From: Mycolicibacterium septicum DSM 44393
GTDB taxonomy: Bacteria > Actinomycetota > Actinomycetes > Mycobacteriales > Mycobacteriaceae
NCBI RefSeq assembly: GCF_000455325.1
Contig: NZ_HG322952.1
Coordinates: 396,283 to 460,282 of the forward strand
Length of the DNA: 64,000 bases
Reading direction: 5' to 3'
Every line of letters begins with the position of its first letter. Position 1 is the first letter of the stretch. Both the position numbers and the translations under genes were made by a program. The notes beneath the pieces are model-generated. The model did no database searches, was not told where the DNA came from, and saw only the letters and a program-made list of their open reading frames with translations. This document shows positions 1-8,348 of this stretch, piece by piece.

Positions 1-766
1 ACCCGGTTCGGGTGGGGCGCTCGCTCCGGGTGAGTTCCTCCTCGGCTATCCGGACGAGGACGGACTGGTGTCGAACCAGCCCACACCCGAGGTGCTTTCG
101 CGCAACGGCAGCTACATGGCCTACCGCAGGTTGGAGGAGCATGTCGGGACCTTCCGCGACTACCTGAAGCAGAATGCCGAGGGCGCCGAGGGCGAGGAAC
201 TACTCGCCGCCAAGTTCATGGGACGCTGGCGCAGCGGTGCACCGTTGGTGCTGGCACCCGAACACGACGATCCGGAACTGGGCGCGGATCCGATGCGCAA
301 CAACGATTTCGACTACGGCCAGATGGATCCGCACGGCTACGCCTGTCCGCTGGGCTCCCACGCCCGCAGGCTGAACCCACGCGACACCGAACCGAACCCG
401 AATCGGCGCAGGATGATCCGGCGCAGCGGCACCTACGGGCCTGCGCTGCCCGAAGGAGTCCCCGACGACGGGATCGAACGCGGTGTCGGGATGTTCCTGA
501 TCTGCGCCAGCCTGGTCCGTCAGTTCGAGTTCGCCCAGAACGTCTGGATCAACGACAAGTCCTTCAAGGATCTCGGCAACGACCACGACCCGATCTGCGG
601 CACCCAGGACGGCACGCTGGACTTCAAGATTCCGAAGCGGCCGATCCGCAAAGTACACAAGGGATTACCCGCGTTCACCACGCTGCGCGGCGGGGCGTAC
701 TTCTTCCTGCCCGGCCTCAACGCGCTGCGTTACCTCAAGACCATTGGAACAAAGGAGGCAGCATGA
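1..766 (+). CDS. DyP-type heme peroxidase, C-terminal part (5' end outside window)
   Basis: The reading frame is open from base 2, so the gene starts before the window; about 254 C-terminal residues are visible. The family carries out H2O2-dependent oxidation of dyes and phenols using heme. The visible part holds the proximal heme-ligand region of DyP peroxidases, CPLGSHARRLNPR (bases about 345-385), where His is the expected iron ligand, and the usual ending GGAYFFLPGL. The distal GxxDG motif would lie upstream, outside the window. The stop overlaps the next ATG (ATGA at 763-766), and a strong AAAGGAGG ribosome binding site for that gene lies inside this one, so the two are translationally coupled. 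The family call is firm; substrate and location are unknown. Confidence 0.9.
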   Translation, partial: PGSGGALAPGEFLLGYPDEDGLVSNQPTPEVLSRNGSYMAYRRLEEHVGTFRDYLKQNAEGAEGEELLAAKFMGRWRSGAPLVLAPEHDDPELGADPMRNNDFDYGQMDPHGYACPLGSHARRLNPRDTEPNPNRRRMIRRSGTYGPALPEGVPDDGIERGVGMFLICASLVRQFEFAQNVWINDKSFKDLGNDHDPICGTQDGTLDFKIPKRPIRKVHKGLPAFTTLRGGAYFFLPGLNALRYLKTIGTKEAA

Positions 767-1770
767 GCTCATACGCTCGCACCTACAACCAGGCCCACAT
801 CGCCCGGCCGCGCAACGGAAAGCGACGCGTCAGCATCTACTGGTCGTGGAGCTACCCGTGGGAGGTCCAGCGCGACCCGGCGGAGCTGTACAACCGGTTC
901 TCCACCGTCACCGAGGTGCGCCTGGCCACCTGGCCTGCCTACGAGACGCCCGAGTACAGCCCCAAGGAGTTCCTGCAGGGCATCGACGGAACGCTGGAAC
1001 TGTTCCACCGCTCGTCACTGGCATTCCAGGACGTCGCCGGCGAGGCCACCGGGCATCCGGTGGCGGTGTTCCAGCGGGTCGATCAGGCCGGGTACCGGTT
1101 GCCGATCGATGAACGCATCCTCGACGACACCGACACCCTGATGATCTTCGGCCTCGACCACCTGCTCGGCGACGAGGCCGCCACGGAAGACGAGATCGCC
1201 GCGATCCAGCAGTGGTTGAAGCGCGAGGGCACCTGCCTGATGCTGGCACCACATCACGACGTCGGGTTCACTGACGACAAGGAACAGCAGCAGATGGAGT
1301 ACCTGCACCACGGTGACCCGCTGACCCCGCGGATCCAGCGCTTCAGCGGCTACGCCCGATCGCTGCTGACCGGACTGAACATCCCGGTGCACAACACCTG
1401 GGGCCTGCGCCCGGCCACGGTCGAGGGCACCAGGCAGATTGTGCCGCTCACCCGATTCCACGATCTGGATTCCGCAGGCCTGCTGAAGGACGTCACGACG
1501 CTGGCCCTGCATCCGCACCTGCCGCACTATGAGCTGACCGCGCCCGAGGGGCCGGATCTCAGGGTGCTGGGCCGCCAGTTGATCGACCAGACCCGGCCGC
1601 ATCCGTTCACGTTGGCGGGCAACACCGAGTTCAACGCGTTGATCCACATGCCGCCGTCCGGTGACCGCGCCGGCGACATCGTGCTGGTCGACTCCACCCA
1701 CTTCACGACGCTGTTCGGCGCCAGTGACAGCCTGAAGTCCTTCTGGCGCAACCTGGTCACGATGGCTTGA
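763..1770 (+). CDS. conserved hypothetical protein coupled to DyP peroxidase
   Basis: A 335-aa protein whose ATG overlaps the peroxidase stop codon and follows AAAGGAGG by four bases, so the start is secure. I do not recognise the family. There is no signal peptide or membrane segment; the protein is rich in His, Trp and Tyr. Segments such as DTLMIFGLDHLL and LMLAPHHDVGF alternate beta strand and loop in the way of a Rossmann or glutamine-amidotransferase-like fold, which is only a guess. Its location between a heme peroxidase and a transporter, with overlapping junctions on both sides, suggests a role in the same oxidative or small-molecule pathway. Confidence 0.85.
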   Translation: MSSYARTYNQAHIARPRNGKRRVSIYWSWSYPWEVQRDPAELYNRFSTVTEVRLATWPAYETPEYSPKEFLQGIDGTLELFHRSSLAFQDVAGEATGHPVAVFQRVDQAGYRLPIDERILDDTDTLMIFGLDHLLGDEAATEDEIAAIQQWLKREGTCLMLAPHHDVGFTDDKEQQQMEYLHHGDPLTPRIQRFSGYARSLLTGLNIPVHNTWGLRPATVEGTRQIVPLTRFHDLDSAGLLKDVTTLALHPHLPHYELTAPEGPDLRVLGRQLIDQTRPHPFTLAGNTEFNALIHMPPSGDRAGDIVLVDSTHFTTLFGASDSLKSFWRNLVTMA

Positions 1771-2612
1771 TGGGGGCCGGCATGAACGATCTCCTGCTGC
1801 AGGGTTCGAATATCGCCGTCGTCTTCTTCGTCGTATCGAGCACCCTGGCGGTCGGACTGGGCTTGACCGTCGGCCAGATTCTGGCCCCGCTCAAGAACAT
1901 CCGTGTGGTGGCACTGTCCCTGGCGGCCAACTTCGTGCTGGCCCCACTGGCCGCGTTCGGGCTGTGGCGGGTGTTCGACCTGGACGACCCGCTCGGGATC
2001 GGGCTGCTGTTGTGCGGGCTCGCGGCCGGCGCACCGTTCCTGATCAAGCTCGCCGAGTTCGCGAAGGCCGACATGGCCTTCGCGGTGGGCCTGATGGTGC
2101 TGTTGATGGTGGTAACGGTGGGATATGTGCCGCTGATCCTGCCGATCTTCGTCTCGGGCACCGCGGTCAACCCCGCCCAGATCGCGATGTCCCTCGTGGT
2201 GCTGATGCTCATCCCGCTGGCCGCGGGCCTGCTGCTGCGGGCCCGCGGACCCGGCGTCGCCGCCCGGCTCCAGCCCGTGATCGCGAAGGTCTCCACCGTC
2301 AGCATGATCCTGGTGATCGCGTTCACGATTGCCGCCCATTTCAACAGCGTGCTATCGGTTTTCGGCACGTTCGGCATCCTGGCGGCCGTGATCTACACAG
2401 TGATCTGCGCCGGAATCGGTTGGCTCATGGGCGGTCCCGGGACACGGGAAGTGCTGGCGCTGGGGACCGCTCAGCGCAACGCCGCAGCGGCGTTCGTGGT
2501 CGCAGGCCAGAACTTCGACGATCCCAAGGTGGTCGTGATGATCACCGTCGTGCTGATCGCCGAGTTTCTGATGCTGTTGCCGTTCGCGCGGCGGCTCGCG
2601 CGGACTCGCTGA
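1770..2612 (+). CDS. bile acid:sodium symporter-like (BASS) transporter
   Basis: About 280 aa and almost entirely hydrophobic, with eight to ten predicted membrane segments. The pattern resembles bacterial BASS/ASBT transporters, including segments such as LAANFVLAPLAAFGL and LLLCGLAAGAPFLIKLAEFA. These carry organic anions with Na+; the substrate here is unknown. The ATG at 1770 overlaps the previous TGA (TGATG), giving the third coupled junction in this operon. An alternative ATG at 1782 has a GGGGG stretch just upstream and may be the true start. The last 71 bases overlap the convergent regulator gene on the other strand. Confidence 0.82.
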   Translation: MGAGMNDLLLQGSNIAVVFFVVSSTLAVGLGLTVGQILAPLKNIRVVALSLAANFVLAPLAAFGLWRVFDLDDPLGIGLLLCGLAAGAPFLIKLAEFAKADMAFAVGLMVLLMVVTVGYVPLILPIFVSGTAVNPAQIAMSLVVLMLIPLAAGLLLRARGPGVAARLQPVIAKVSTVSMILVIAFTIAAHFNSVLSVFGTFGILAAVIYTVICAGIGWLMGGPGTREVLALGTAQRNAAAAFVVAGQNFDDPKVVVMITVVLIAEFLMLLPFARRLARTR

Positions 2613-4806
2613 GCAGCCCCAGCCGGTCGGCTTCGGCCACCGCCGCGGCGCGCGAGGAAACGGCGAGCTTTCGGTAAATCGACGTGGCCTGGCTCTTCAC
2701 GGTTTCCCGGCCCAGGATCAGCTCGTCGGCAATGCGCTGCAGAGACAGATGGGTGGCCAGGTAGGGCAACAGCCGCAGCTCCGCCGTCGTCAGCGACGAC
2801 CGTGCACCGCGGGCCGTACGGGCTGCCGACAGGGTTCGGATCCGGTCCAGCCATTGCCCGACGCCGACGGCCTCGGTTTCACGCCGGTGGGCGCGTTGCG
2901 CCTCGGCCAGGTGCCGGTCGCACAGTTCGGTGTCGTCGATCTCGACTGCGGCACCGGCGACCAGCACGTGCGCCATCAACGCGGTGCGGGCGGACAGATC
3001 GCCCAGCCGGTCGACGAGCCGCTCGGTCGCGCTGACGGCCGAGCGCGCTCCGGCCACATCGCCACGCCGGGCCCGGACCAGCGCATCGACGGCGTAGACC
3101 ACCACCATCGGGACCATGTCGGACAAGTCCCGTGAGTCGACGATCGAGCGCGCCGACGCGGTGTGCTCGACGGCGGCCGACAGGTCACCGTCGAGCAGGT
3201 CCAGTGCGGCGAGATGTGCCAGCGCGGCAGCCTGGAATCCGGGCAGGTCTTCGGTCACCGGCAGCGCGGATTCCAGGGTGGCCCGCGCCTGCGCGGCTTC
3301 GCCGAGCATGGACAGCGCGGTGCCCTTCATGGTGGTGGCCGCGCCCCACCACGGATTCACCAGGTGATCGCCTGCGCTACAAACTGTTTCGGCATGGCGG
3401 ATGACCTCCCCCACGCCCCCGACACCGATCAGTGAACCGATCAGCGCCGCAGCCACCTCGACCGAGGGCGTGCCGTCGGAAAGCGGTTCACCGGTGTCCG
3501 CCGCGCTCGCGGTCAGCAATGACCGCTGGATCAACTCGGCATCGCCGTTCATCACACCCAGCCACGCCCGCGCGATCGCCGCGTCGGGGTAATCGGTGAA
3601 GGTCTGCTCGTCGATCAGGCTGAGCCGCCGGGCCAGCACACCGACACGGCCGTCGAAACCCAACCGGACGGCGTCCATGCCCACCAGCGCGGCCGCCTGG
3701 GCTCGGTCGTCGGCGGCCAGCGCCTGGGTCAACGCGCCGTCGACGTCGCCGGCCTGGGCCAGCCGATCCGCCGCCCTCGCCGCCAGCTCCCGAAACCGGT
3801 CCGGGTCACGGTCGCGCAATCGGGCGCGCAACAGGTCACCGAACAGCTGGTGATAGCGGTACCAGACACCTTGGGCGTCAAGGGAAACCAGAAACATGTT
3901 GCCCGAGTGGGTGATCGCGTCGAGCATCGCAGCCGAATCGGTACGTCCGAGCAGCGCGTCGAGCTCGTCGGCGCAAAAGCGGTCCAGGACCGCTGATTCC
4001 GTCAGAAACGTGACGGTGTCGGGTTCGAGCTGACTGAGTACCTCTTCGACCAGATAGTCGGCCACCAGCCGGTGCCTGCCGGTCACGGCCTCAGCGGGTG
4101 CGCCGTCGCGCAGCGCCAACGCGGCCATGACCACGCCGGCCGCCCAGCCCTCACATTTGTCGAGAACGCGTGCGATCGTGGCCTTGTCCATGCCGGCGCC
4201 GAGGGCCGCGAATGCGGCTGCGCCTTCGGATCCGGACAGCTTCAGCTCCGGAATTCCGATCTCGACGACATAGCCCTGCAGTCGGCGTCGCGCCAGGTCG
4301 AGCGTGGGCATCTGCCGGCCGATCAGCGCCAGCGTCGTCGAGTTCGGAGCCAGGTCCACCACTGCGCGCAGGGTGTCGACGGCTGCACTCGCCGACAACT
4401 CGTGAACGTCGTCGAGCACCAGGACGACGGGCCCGCAGCTCTCGAGGGCCCGGACGAATGCCGACACCAGTTGGGTTTCGGCGCGGCCGGCGCCCTGCAG
4501 GTAGTTCAGCACCGCCGGGTCGATGGGCTTGATCTGGTTCAGCGCCGTGGCGAGATGCAGCAGCAGATGCGCGGGGTCGTTGTCGAGGTTGTCCAGCCGC
4601 GCCCAGGCGAACGGGCGTTCGTCGGCGTCGTCCCATTGCCCGACCGCGGTGGTCTTGCCGTATCCCGCGGGCGCGGCGATCACCACCAGACCGGTGCGAT
4701 CCTGCAGTACACGGGCGATTCCGGGGCGGGGAACACCGGCGCGCGCGGTGGCCGGCCGTCCGACGGTCACCACCGGAATGTGCGCCGGCCAGGATCCTGC
4801 TCCCAC
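2542..4806 (-). CDS. MalT/LAL-type ATPase regulator with C-terminal LuxR HTH
   Basis: A 754-aa one-component regulator. The N-terminal STAND-type ATPase has Walker A APAGYGKTT near residues 45-53 and Walker B VVLVLDDVHE near 127-136. A long helical, TPR-like middle follows, and a LuxR HTH lies near residues 672-730 (LTTAELRLLPYLATHLS, then RETVKSQATSIYRKL). Members are activated by a small ligand and ATP, then bind DNA. A TAG stop immediately precedes the GTG at 4806, so the gene cannot start earlier; no clear ribosome binding site is seen and a later GTG is possible. A perfect palindrome sits at the start codon. Target genes are unknown; the convergent DyP operon and the upstream DUF222 gene are the neighbours. 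Confidence 0.9.
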   Translation of the reverse strand: MGAGSWPAHIPVVTVGRPATARAGVPRPGIARVLQDRTGLVVIAAPAGYGKTTAVGQWDDADERPFAWARLDNLDNDPAHLLLHLATALNQIKPIDPAVLNYLQGAGRAETQLVSAFVRALESCGPVVLVLDDVHELSASAAVDTLRAVVDLAPNSTTLALIGRQMPTLDLARRRLQGYVVEIGIPELKLSGSEGAAAFAALGAGMDKATIARVLDKCEGWAAGVVMAALALRDGAPAEAVTGRHRLVADYLVEEVLSQLEPDTVTFLTESAVLDRFCADELDALLGRTDSAAMLDAITHSGNMFLVSLDAQGVWYRYHQLFGDLLRARLRDRDPDRFRELAARAADRLAQAGDVDGALTQALAADDRAQAAALVGMDAVRLGFDGRVGVLARRLSLIDEQTFTDYPDAAIARAWLGVMNGDAELIQRSLLTASAADTGEPLSDGTPSVEVAAALIGSLIGVGGVGEVIRHAETVCSAGDHLVNPWWGAATTMKGTALSMLGEAAQARATLESALPVTEDLPGFQAAALAHLAALDLLDGDLSAAVEHTASARSIVDSRDLSDMVPMVVVYAVDALVRARRGDVAGARSAVSATERLVDRLGDLSARTALMAHVLVAGAAVEIDDTELCDRHLAEAQRAHRRETEAVGVGQWLDRIRTLSAARTARGARSSLTTAELRLLPYLATHLSLQRIADELILGRETVKSQATSIYRKLAVSSRAAAVAEADRLGLLSESARAAARTATASETRRSARR

Positions 4807-4820
4807 CTACGCATCGTAGG
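4806..4820. promoter_or_regulatory. palindrome at the start codon of the LuxR-type regulator
   Basis: CCTACG and CGTAGG flank CAT, a perfect 6-3-6 inverted repeat touching the GTG start of the regulator. The position suits autoregulation or control of translation start. Function is inferred from symmetry and place only. Confidence 0.35.
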
Positions 4821-4914
4821 CGTCGCCCGTCGGGTTCAACCCTGACGCCGCGTGAGAGGTCCGCGACCATCTTTGCGCCCTTGCCGGCGATGAGCGTCTG
4901 GCTGCATGGTCGAT

Positions 4915-4945
4915 TTCAATCATGCTCTGGTTCAGAATGATTGAA
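4915..4945. promoter_or_regulatory. 9-bp inverted repeat between DUF222 gene and LuxR-type regulator
   Basis: TTCAATCAT (4915-4923) and ATGATTGAA (4937-4945) are perfect inverted arms around a 13-base spacer. The arms are AT-rich in a GC-rich genome and no T-run follows, so an operator for the downstream minus-strand regulator is more likely than an intrinsic terminator of the DUF222 gene. Confidence 0.35.
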
Positions 4946-4967
4946 GCCGGTGAATCCGGGAGGGGTT

Positions 4968-6500
4968 TCACCCGTCGTCGGCTTCGTCGGGTGGGGCGAG
5001 TAGTTCCTCGGGGTGGAAGTGGTGGTTGATGGTGTCTTGGCCGGTGTTCATCAGCGGTGGTGGGTGCCAGTGGACGCGGCCGGTGGCGGGGTCGACGCCG
5101 GTGGTCCAGCCCAGCCCGACCAGGCGGTTGTCGGGTCCGCAGCCCAAGGTGAGGTGCGGGGCGTTGGTCTGGCCGCCGTGTTGCCAGTCGGCCTGGGCGT
5201 GATGGGCTTCGCAATGATCGGCCGGTTGGGTGCAGCCCGGGCGGGTGCATCCGCGGTCACGGGCGTACAGCAGCAGGCGCTGCGCTTTGGTGGCCAACCG
5301 TTTGGTGCGGGCCAGGTACAGCGGTTCTGCGGTGTGGTGTTTGTAGATGGTGAGGTAGTGAAAGCTGTGCGAGGCCAGCCGAATCAGATCCGGCATCGGC
5401 ATCCGGATACCTGACCCGGTGACCGCAATACCCGCCCCGGCCTCCAGTTCGGCCAGCGTGGTGGACACCACCACGGTGACCGGCAGGCCGCCGTGGCGGC
5501 CGAGTTGTTTGGACATCAGGATTTCGCGCAGGACCGCCTTGAGCGCGTCGTGATTGCGCTGGGATTGAGTGCGGGTGTCGCGGGCAGCCGCCTCGGCCTG
5601 CACCCGAGCCTGAGCCTGGGCCTGGGCCTGGGCACTGTCGGCGCCGGGTTCAGGTTCGTCGGCGGTGGTTTCCGGAACAGCGGCCTCAGGATCGAACACA
5701 CCGCCGACGGGCACAGCGATGTCGGGGGCGGGGGTGTCGAGCGGGTTCGGGGTGGGGTTGTGGATCGGTTCGGGATCATCGGGATTGTTGACACCCGGAG
5801 CACCCCAGGCGCCAGTGACCGCGCCCAAATACGCGGCAGTCTCCGCATCGAGCCACCCGTCAACATGAACCAACCCGTCGGCATCCTGTTTACCCATCCG
5901 CAGCCCGCGCCGATGCGCCGCCACATCCGGGCCCTCGCCGTCCTGATCGAGCAGATACAACAGCTTGTCAGCCCCCAACTTGAGAGTTTCGGGGGTCTCG
6001 CGGGTCGCGGCAGCCACCAGGTCCGCCTCGATCTGGGCCAGTTCGGCCGCACTGACATAACGCGCCGCCGCGGCCAGCGTGTCGCTGACAACCGTGATGT
6101 GCTCGGCGTTGATCGCCCCGGCCAGCAACGCCGCCGCGCACGCCGGTAGCAGCGGCTCCAACACCTCACCACCGACCGCGTGCCGCGGCGCCAGCTCCGT
6201 CGCGGCCGCCACCCGCCGTGCAGCCTCCTTGCGGCTGATCCGCATCCGGGTGGCCAAAACATCCACCCAGCTCTTGGCACCGATCTCGCGCGGGGTGGCC
6301 CGAGCCACCAACGCCGCCTGAATCCGATGATCGATCACCGATCCAGTGCGCGCCTGACGCTCGCGCTCGGACTGGATCGCCAGCAACTCCGCGGTATCGA
6401 ACCCACTGAAATCAGCGTCGACCAGGGACTCAGTGGCGGCGCGGTGACCGGCCAGCGCTGTGTGCACCGTGTCCCGGTCGAGCATCGCCATGCCGGCCAT
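4968..6500 (-). CDS. DUF222/HNH endonuclease domain protein (13E12 repeat family)
   Basis: A 510-aa protein with the helical DUF222 region in the N-terminal half, an Ala/Gln/Pro-rich linker near residues 230-300, and a C-terminal HNH region near 416-465. The HNH region shows CTRPGC, then CEAHHAQADWQHGG, then the N of GPDNR. This is the layout of mycobacterial 13E12 repeat proteins, some of which are induced by DNA damage in M. tuberculosis. A perfect LexA box lies only three bases from the ATG at 6500, so translation may start at the in-frame ATG at 6491 or 6485. The nuclease activity is inferred from the motif; the biological role of the family is still unclear. Confidence 0.93.
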   Translation of the reverse strand: MAGMAMLDRDTVHTALAGHRAATESLVDADFSGFDTAELLAIQSERERQARTGSVIDHRIQAALVARATPREIGAKSWVDVLATRMRISRKEAARRVAAATELAPRHAVGGEVLEPLLPACAAALLAGAINAEHITVVSDTLAAAARYVSAAELAQIEADLVAAATRETPETLKLGADKLLYLLDQDGEGPDVAAHRRGLRMGKQDADGLVHVDGWLDAETAAYLGAVTGAWGAPGVNNPDDPEPIHNPTPNPLDTPAPDIAVPVGGVFDPEAAVPETTADEPEPGADSAQAQAQAQARVQAEAAARDTRTQSQRNHDALKAVLREILMSKQLGRHGGLPVTVVVSTTLAELEAGAGIAVTGSGIRMPMPDLIRLASHSFHYLTIYKHHTAEPLYLARTKRLATKAQRLLLYARDRGCTRPGCTQPADHCEAHHAQADWQHGGQTNAPHLTLGCGPDNRLVGLGWTTGVDPATGRVHWHPPPLMNTGQDTINHHFHPEELLAPPDEADDG

Positions 6501-6503
6501 GAC

Positions 6504-6519
6504 TCGAACATACGTTCGA
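6504..6519. promoter_or_regulatory. LexA (SOS) box
   Basis: TCGAAC, four bases ATAC, then GTTCGA: a perfect match to the mycobacterial LexA consensus TCGAAC-N4-GTTCGA. It sits directly upstream of the DUF222/HNH gene, as known for several 13E12 genes in M. tuberculosis. It predicts LexA repression and induction by DNA damage. Confidence 0.88.
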
Positions 6520-6644
6520 CCACTGACAAGAATCCGCCATTTGGGGCAGATGGGACCAAAGTGGCTAGAGCTTTTTGCCGATCGAGAACAAGGTCGGATC
6601 CAAGGATGGCGGAGGCACCACGGAACGGGAGAATCCCCAGGGCA

Positions 6645-8222
6645 TCAACCGTTCTCGCCGTGCGCGCCGCCGCCCTGGGTACCCGCGCCGCCCTCGCCGC
6701 CGGAACCGCCGGGATCGCCGGCCCCGCCGTTGCCGCCGTTGCCGCCGTGGGTGCCTGACCCTCCTTTACCGCCGTTACCGCCGCGTCCGCCGGTCCCGCC
6801 GCGGCCGCCATTGCCGCCTTTACCGCCGCCGCCGGAGGTGCTGGTGGCGCTGTTGCCACCGAGACCGCCCTGGCCGCCGTCACCGCCGGTGATACCACCG
6901 GCCCCTCCGTCGCCTCCGTCGCCGCCGCGGTAGTCAGCCTGCCCGCCGTTACCCCCGCCTCCGCCACTGCCGTGGCCGCGGGCGTCACCACCGCGTCCGC
7001 CTGTACCACCACGCGAGGCAGTGTCGTCACCGGTACTGCTGCCGCCGTTGCCACCGCCACCACCGGCTCCGGTCAGCACTCCGCCGCGACCGCCTTCGCC
7101 GCCTTGGCCGCCGATCGAGATGCCGCCCGAGAAGACATAATCACCGCCGGCGCCGCCCCGGCCGCCAGTCCCGGACAACCCGGCATCGCCGCCCTTGCCG
7201 CCTTGCCCACCGGTCGCGGTGTCCGTGTCGTCGGAGATGATGGCACCACCGCCCTTTCCACCGTTGCCCGCCTGGCCGGACAGCCAACCACCACCGCCAC
7301 CCTGGCCACCGGTGCCGCCGGTCGCGTTGCCGCCAGTATTGGACACGTAACCGCCTCGGCCACCGGCGCCGCCGGCGCCGAGCATGCCGGCGTTGCCGCC
7401 CGCACCGCCTTCGATGCCCTTCAAATCGCCTGGGCTAGAAGCGAAAGTAAAGCCGCCTTCTCCGCCGCCACCACCGTTGCCGCCGAGCAACCCCGCGTTG
7501 CCGCCACGGCCACCGACGATGCCGGTTCCACCGACTGTCCCTCCACCCTCGCCGTCGCCACCATCGCCGAGCAGGAACCCGCCATTGCCGCCGTTACGAC
7601 CCAGGGCGGTCGGGGATTCGTCCACCGCATAGCTGTAGCCATTGCCGATCAGCAGCCCGGCGTTCGGGTTGGCCTCATCCCCGTTTCGGATGAAGATCGA
7701 GACCACCGGGATGTTCCCGCCGATATCCCCGAGCACTCCTGCGATCTGCCCGGGCAGGTCAGCCAGCGACGGCGCCGTCACCAGGGTGGCACCGTCGGGC
7801 GTGGCCAGCACGGCGGTTACTTCGCCCCCTCCGCCACCTGTCGGCGCGAAAGTCGCTGCACCATTGCGCATTCCAGCGTTGGTTCGGCGTGCCGCACCCA
7901 GCGTGGATAGGCGGGCACCCGCCGCAGCGTCCGGCGGGTCGGAGATGTGTGAAGGTTGGGAGAACTGCAGAACCGTGCCGCCAGGAACCTTGACGGCCGT
8001 CACTACGCCGGTTTGCTGACCCTTGACACCCGTGGAGATCAGCGAATTCGGGGTGGCCAGCAGGGTCCATTGCGGTGACGCCGGCACGGACGAAGCGCTC
8101 GGTTGCGCCGAGGGCGCGGCCCAGAAGCTGTCCGGCAGATCCATGGCGAACGTACTCGCCGCTGCTAACGCGCTCACGCCAAGCGTGGCCGTGAACAGTT
8201 GGCACCTCAAGGATTTCAGCAT
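6645..8222 (-). CDS. secreted PGRS-type glycine-rich protein lacking a PE domain
   Basis: A 525-aa protein. The ATG at 8222 follows a purine-rich GGCGGAAGA and gives a clean signal peptide (MLKSLRCQLFTATLGVSALA). Residues about 30-200 are a non-repetitive domain with short hydrophobic strands. From about residue 200 to the end the protein is a run of GGxGGx repeats, interspersed with GNAGLLG and GNGGFLL-like units, typical of mycobacterial PGRS domains. There is no PE or PPE domain at the N-terminus, so a Sec route rather than ESX export is likely. The repeats make frame and length sensitive to assembly errors. Function is unknown; a surface or cell-wall location is inferred. Confidence 0.82.
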   Translation of the reverse strand: MLKSLRCQLFTATLGVSALAAASTFAMDLPDSFWAAPSAQPSASSVPASPQWTLLATPNSLISTGVKGQQTGVVTAVKVPGGTVLQFSQPSHISDPPDAAAGARLSTLGAARRTNAGMRNGAATFAPTGGGGGEVTAVLATPDGATLVTAPSLADLPGQIAGVLGDIGGNIPVVSIFIRNGDEANPNAGLLIGNGYSYAVDESPTALGRNGGNGGFLLGDGGDGEGGGTVGGTGIVGGRGGNAGLLGGNGGGGGEGGFTFASSPGDLKGIEGGAGGNAGMLGAGGAGGRGGYVSNTGGNATGGTGGQGGGGGWLSGQAGNGGKGGGAIISDDTDTATGGQGGKGGDAGLSGTGGRGGAGGDYVFSGGISIGGQGGEGGRGGVLTGAGGGGGNGGSSTGDDTASRGGTGGRGGDARGHGSGGGGGNGGQADYRGGDGGDGGAGGITGGDGGQGGLGGNSATSTSGGGGKGGNGGRGGTGGRGGNGGKGGSGTHGGNGGNGGAGDPGGSGGEGGAGTQGGGAHGENG

Positions 8223-8278
8223 TCTTCCGCCCCCCGGATCGTCTGATTGCGGGGAGTATTTCACACCAACGACAATTA

Positions 8279-8296
8279 TTGCCAGAGATCTGGCAA
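8279..8296. promoter_or_regulatory. perfect 8-2-8 inverted repeat upstream of the PGRS gene
   Basis: TTGCCAGA and TCTGGCAA flank GA, a perfect palindrome 57 bases upstream of the ATG at 8222, in the expected promoter area of the minus-strand PGRS gene. The symmetry and length fit a dimeric repressor site of the TetR or GntR type. The regulator is not identified. Confidence 0.5.
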
Positions 8297-8348
8297 CTAT
8301 TTCTCAGGACTTCACCAGGTGGCTGGTCGGCCCGAATTCGGGTAGCCG

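Noticed and set aside
6645..8264. Long open frames on the opposite strand of the PGRS gene
   Set aside because: They are Pro/Ala/Arg-rich shadows of GGx repeats and carry no domain, start signal or codon bias of their own.
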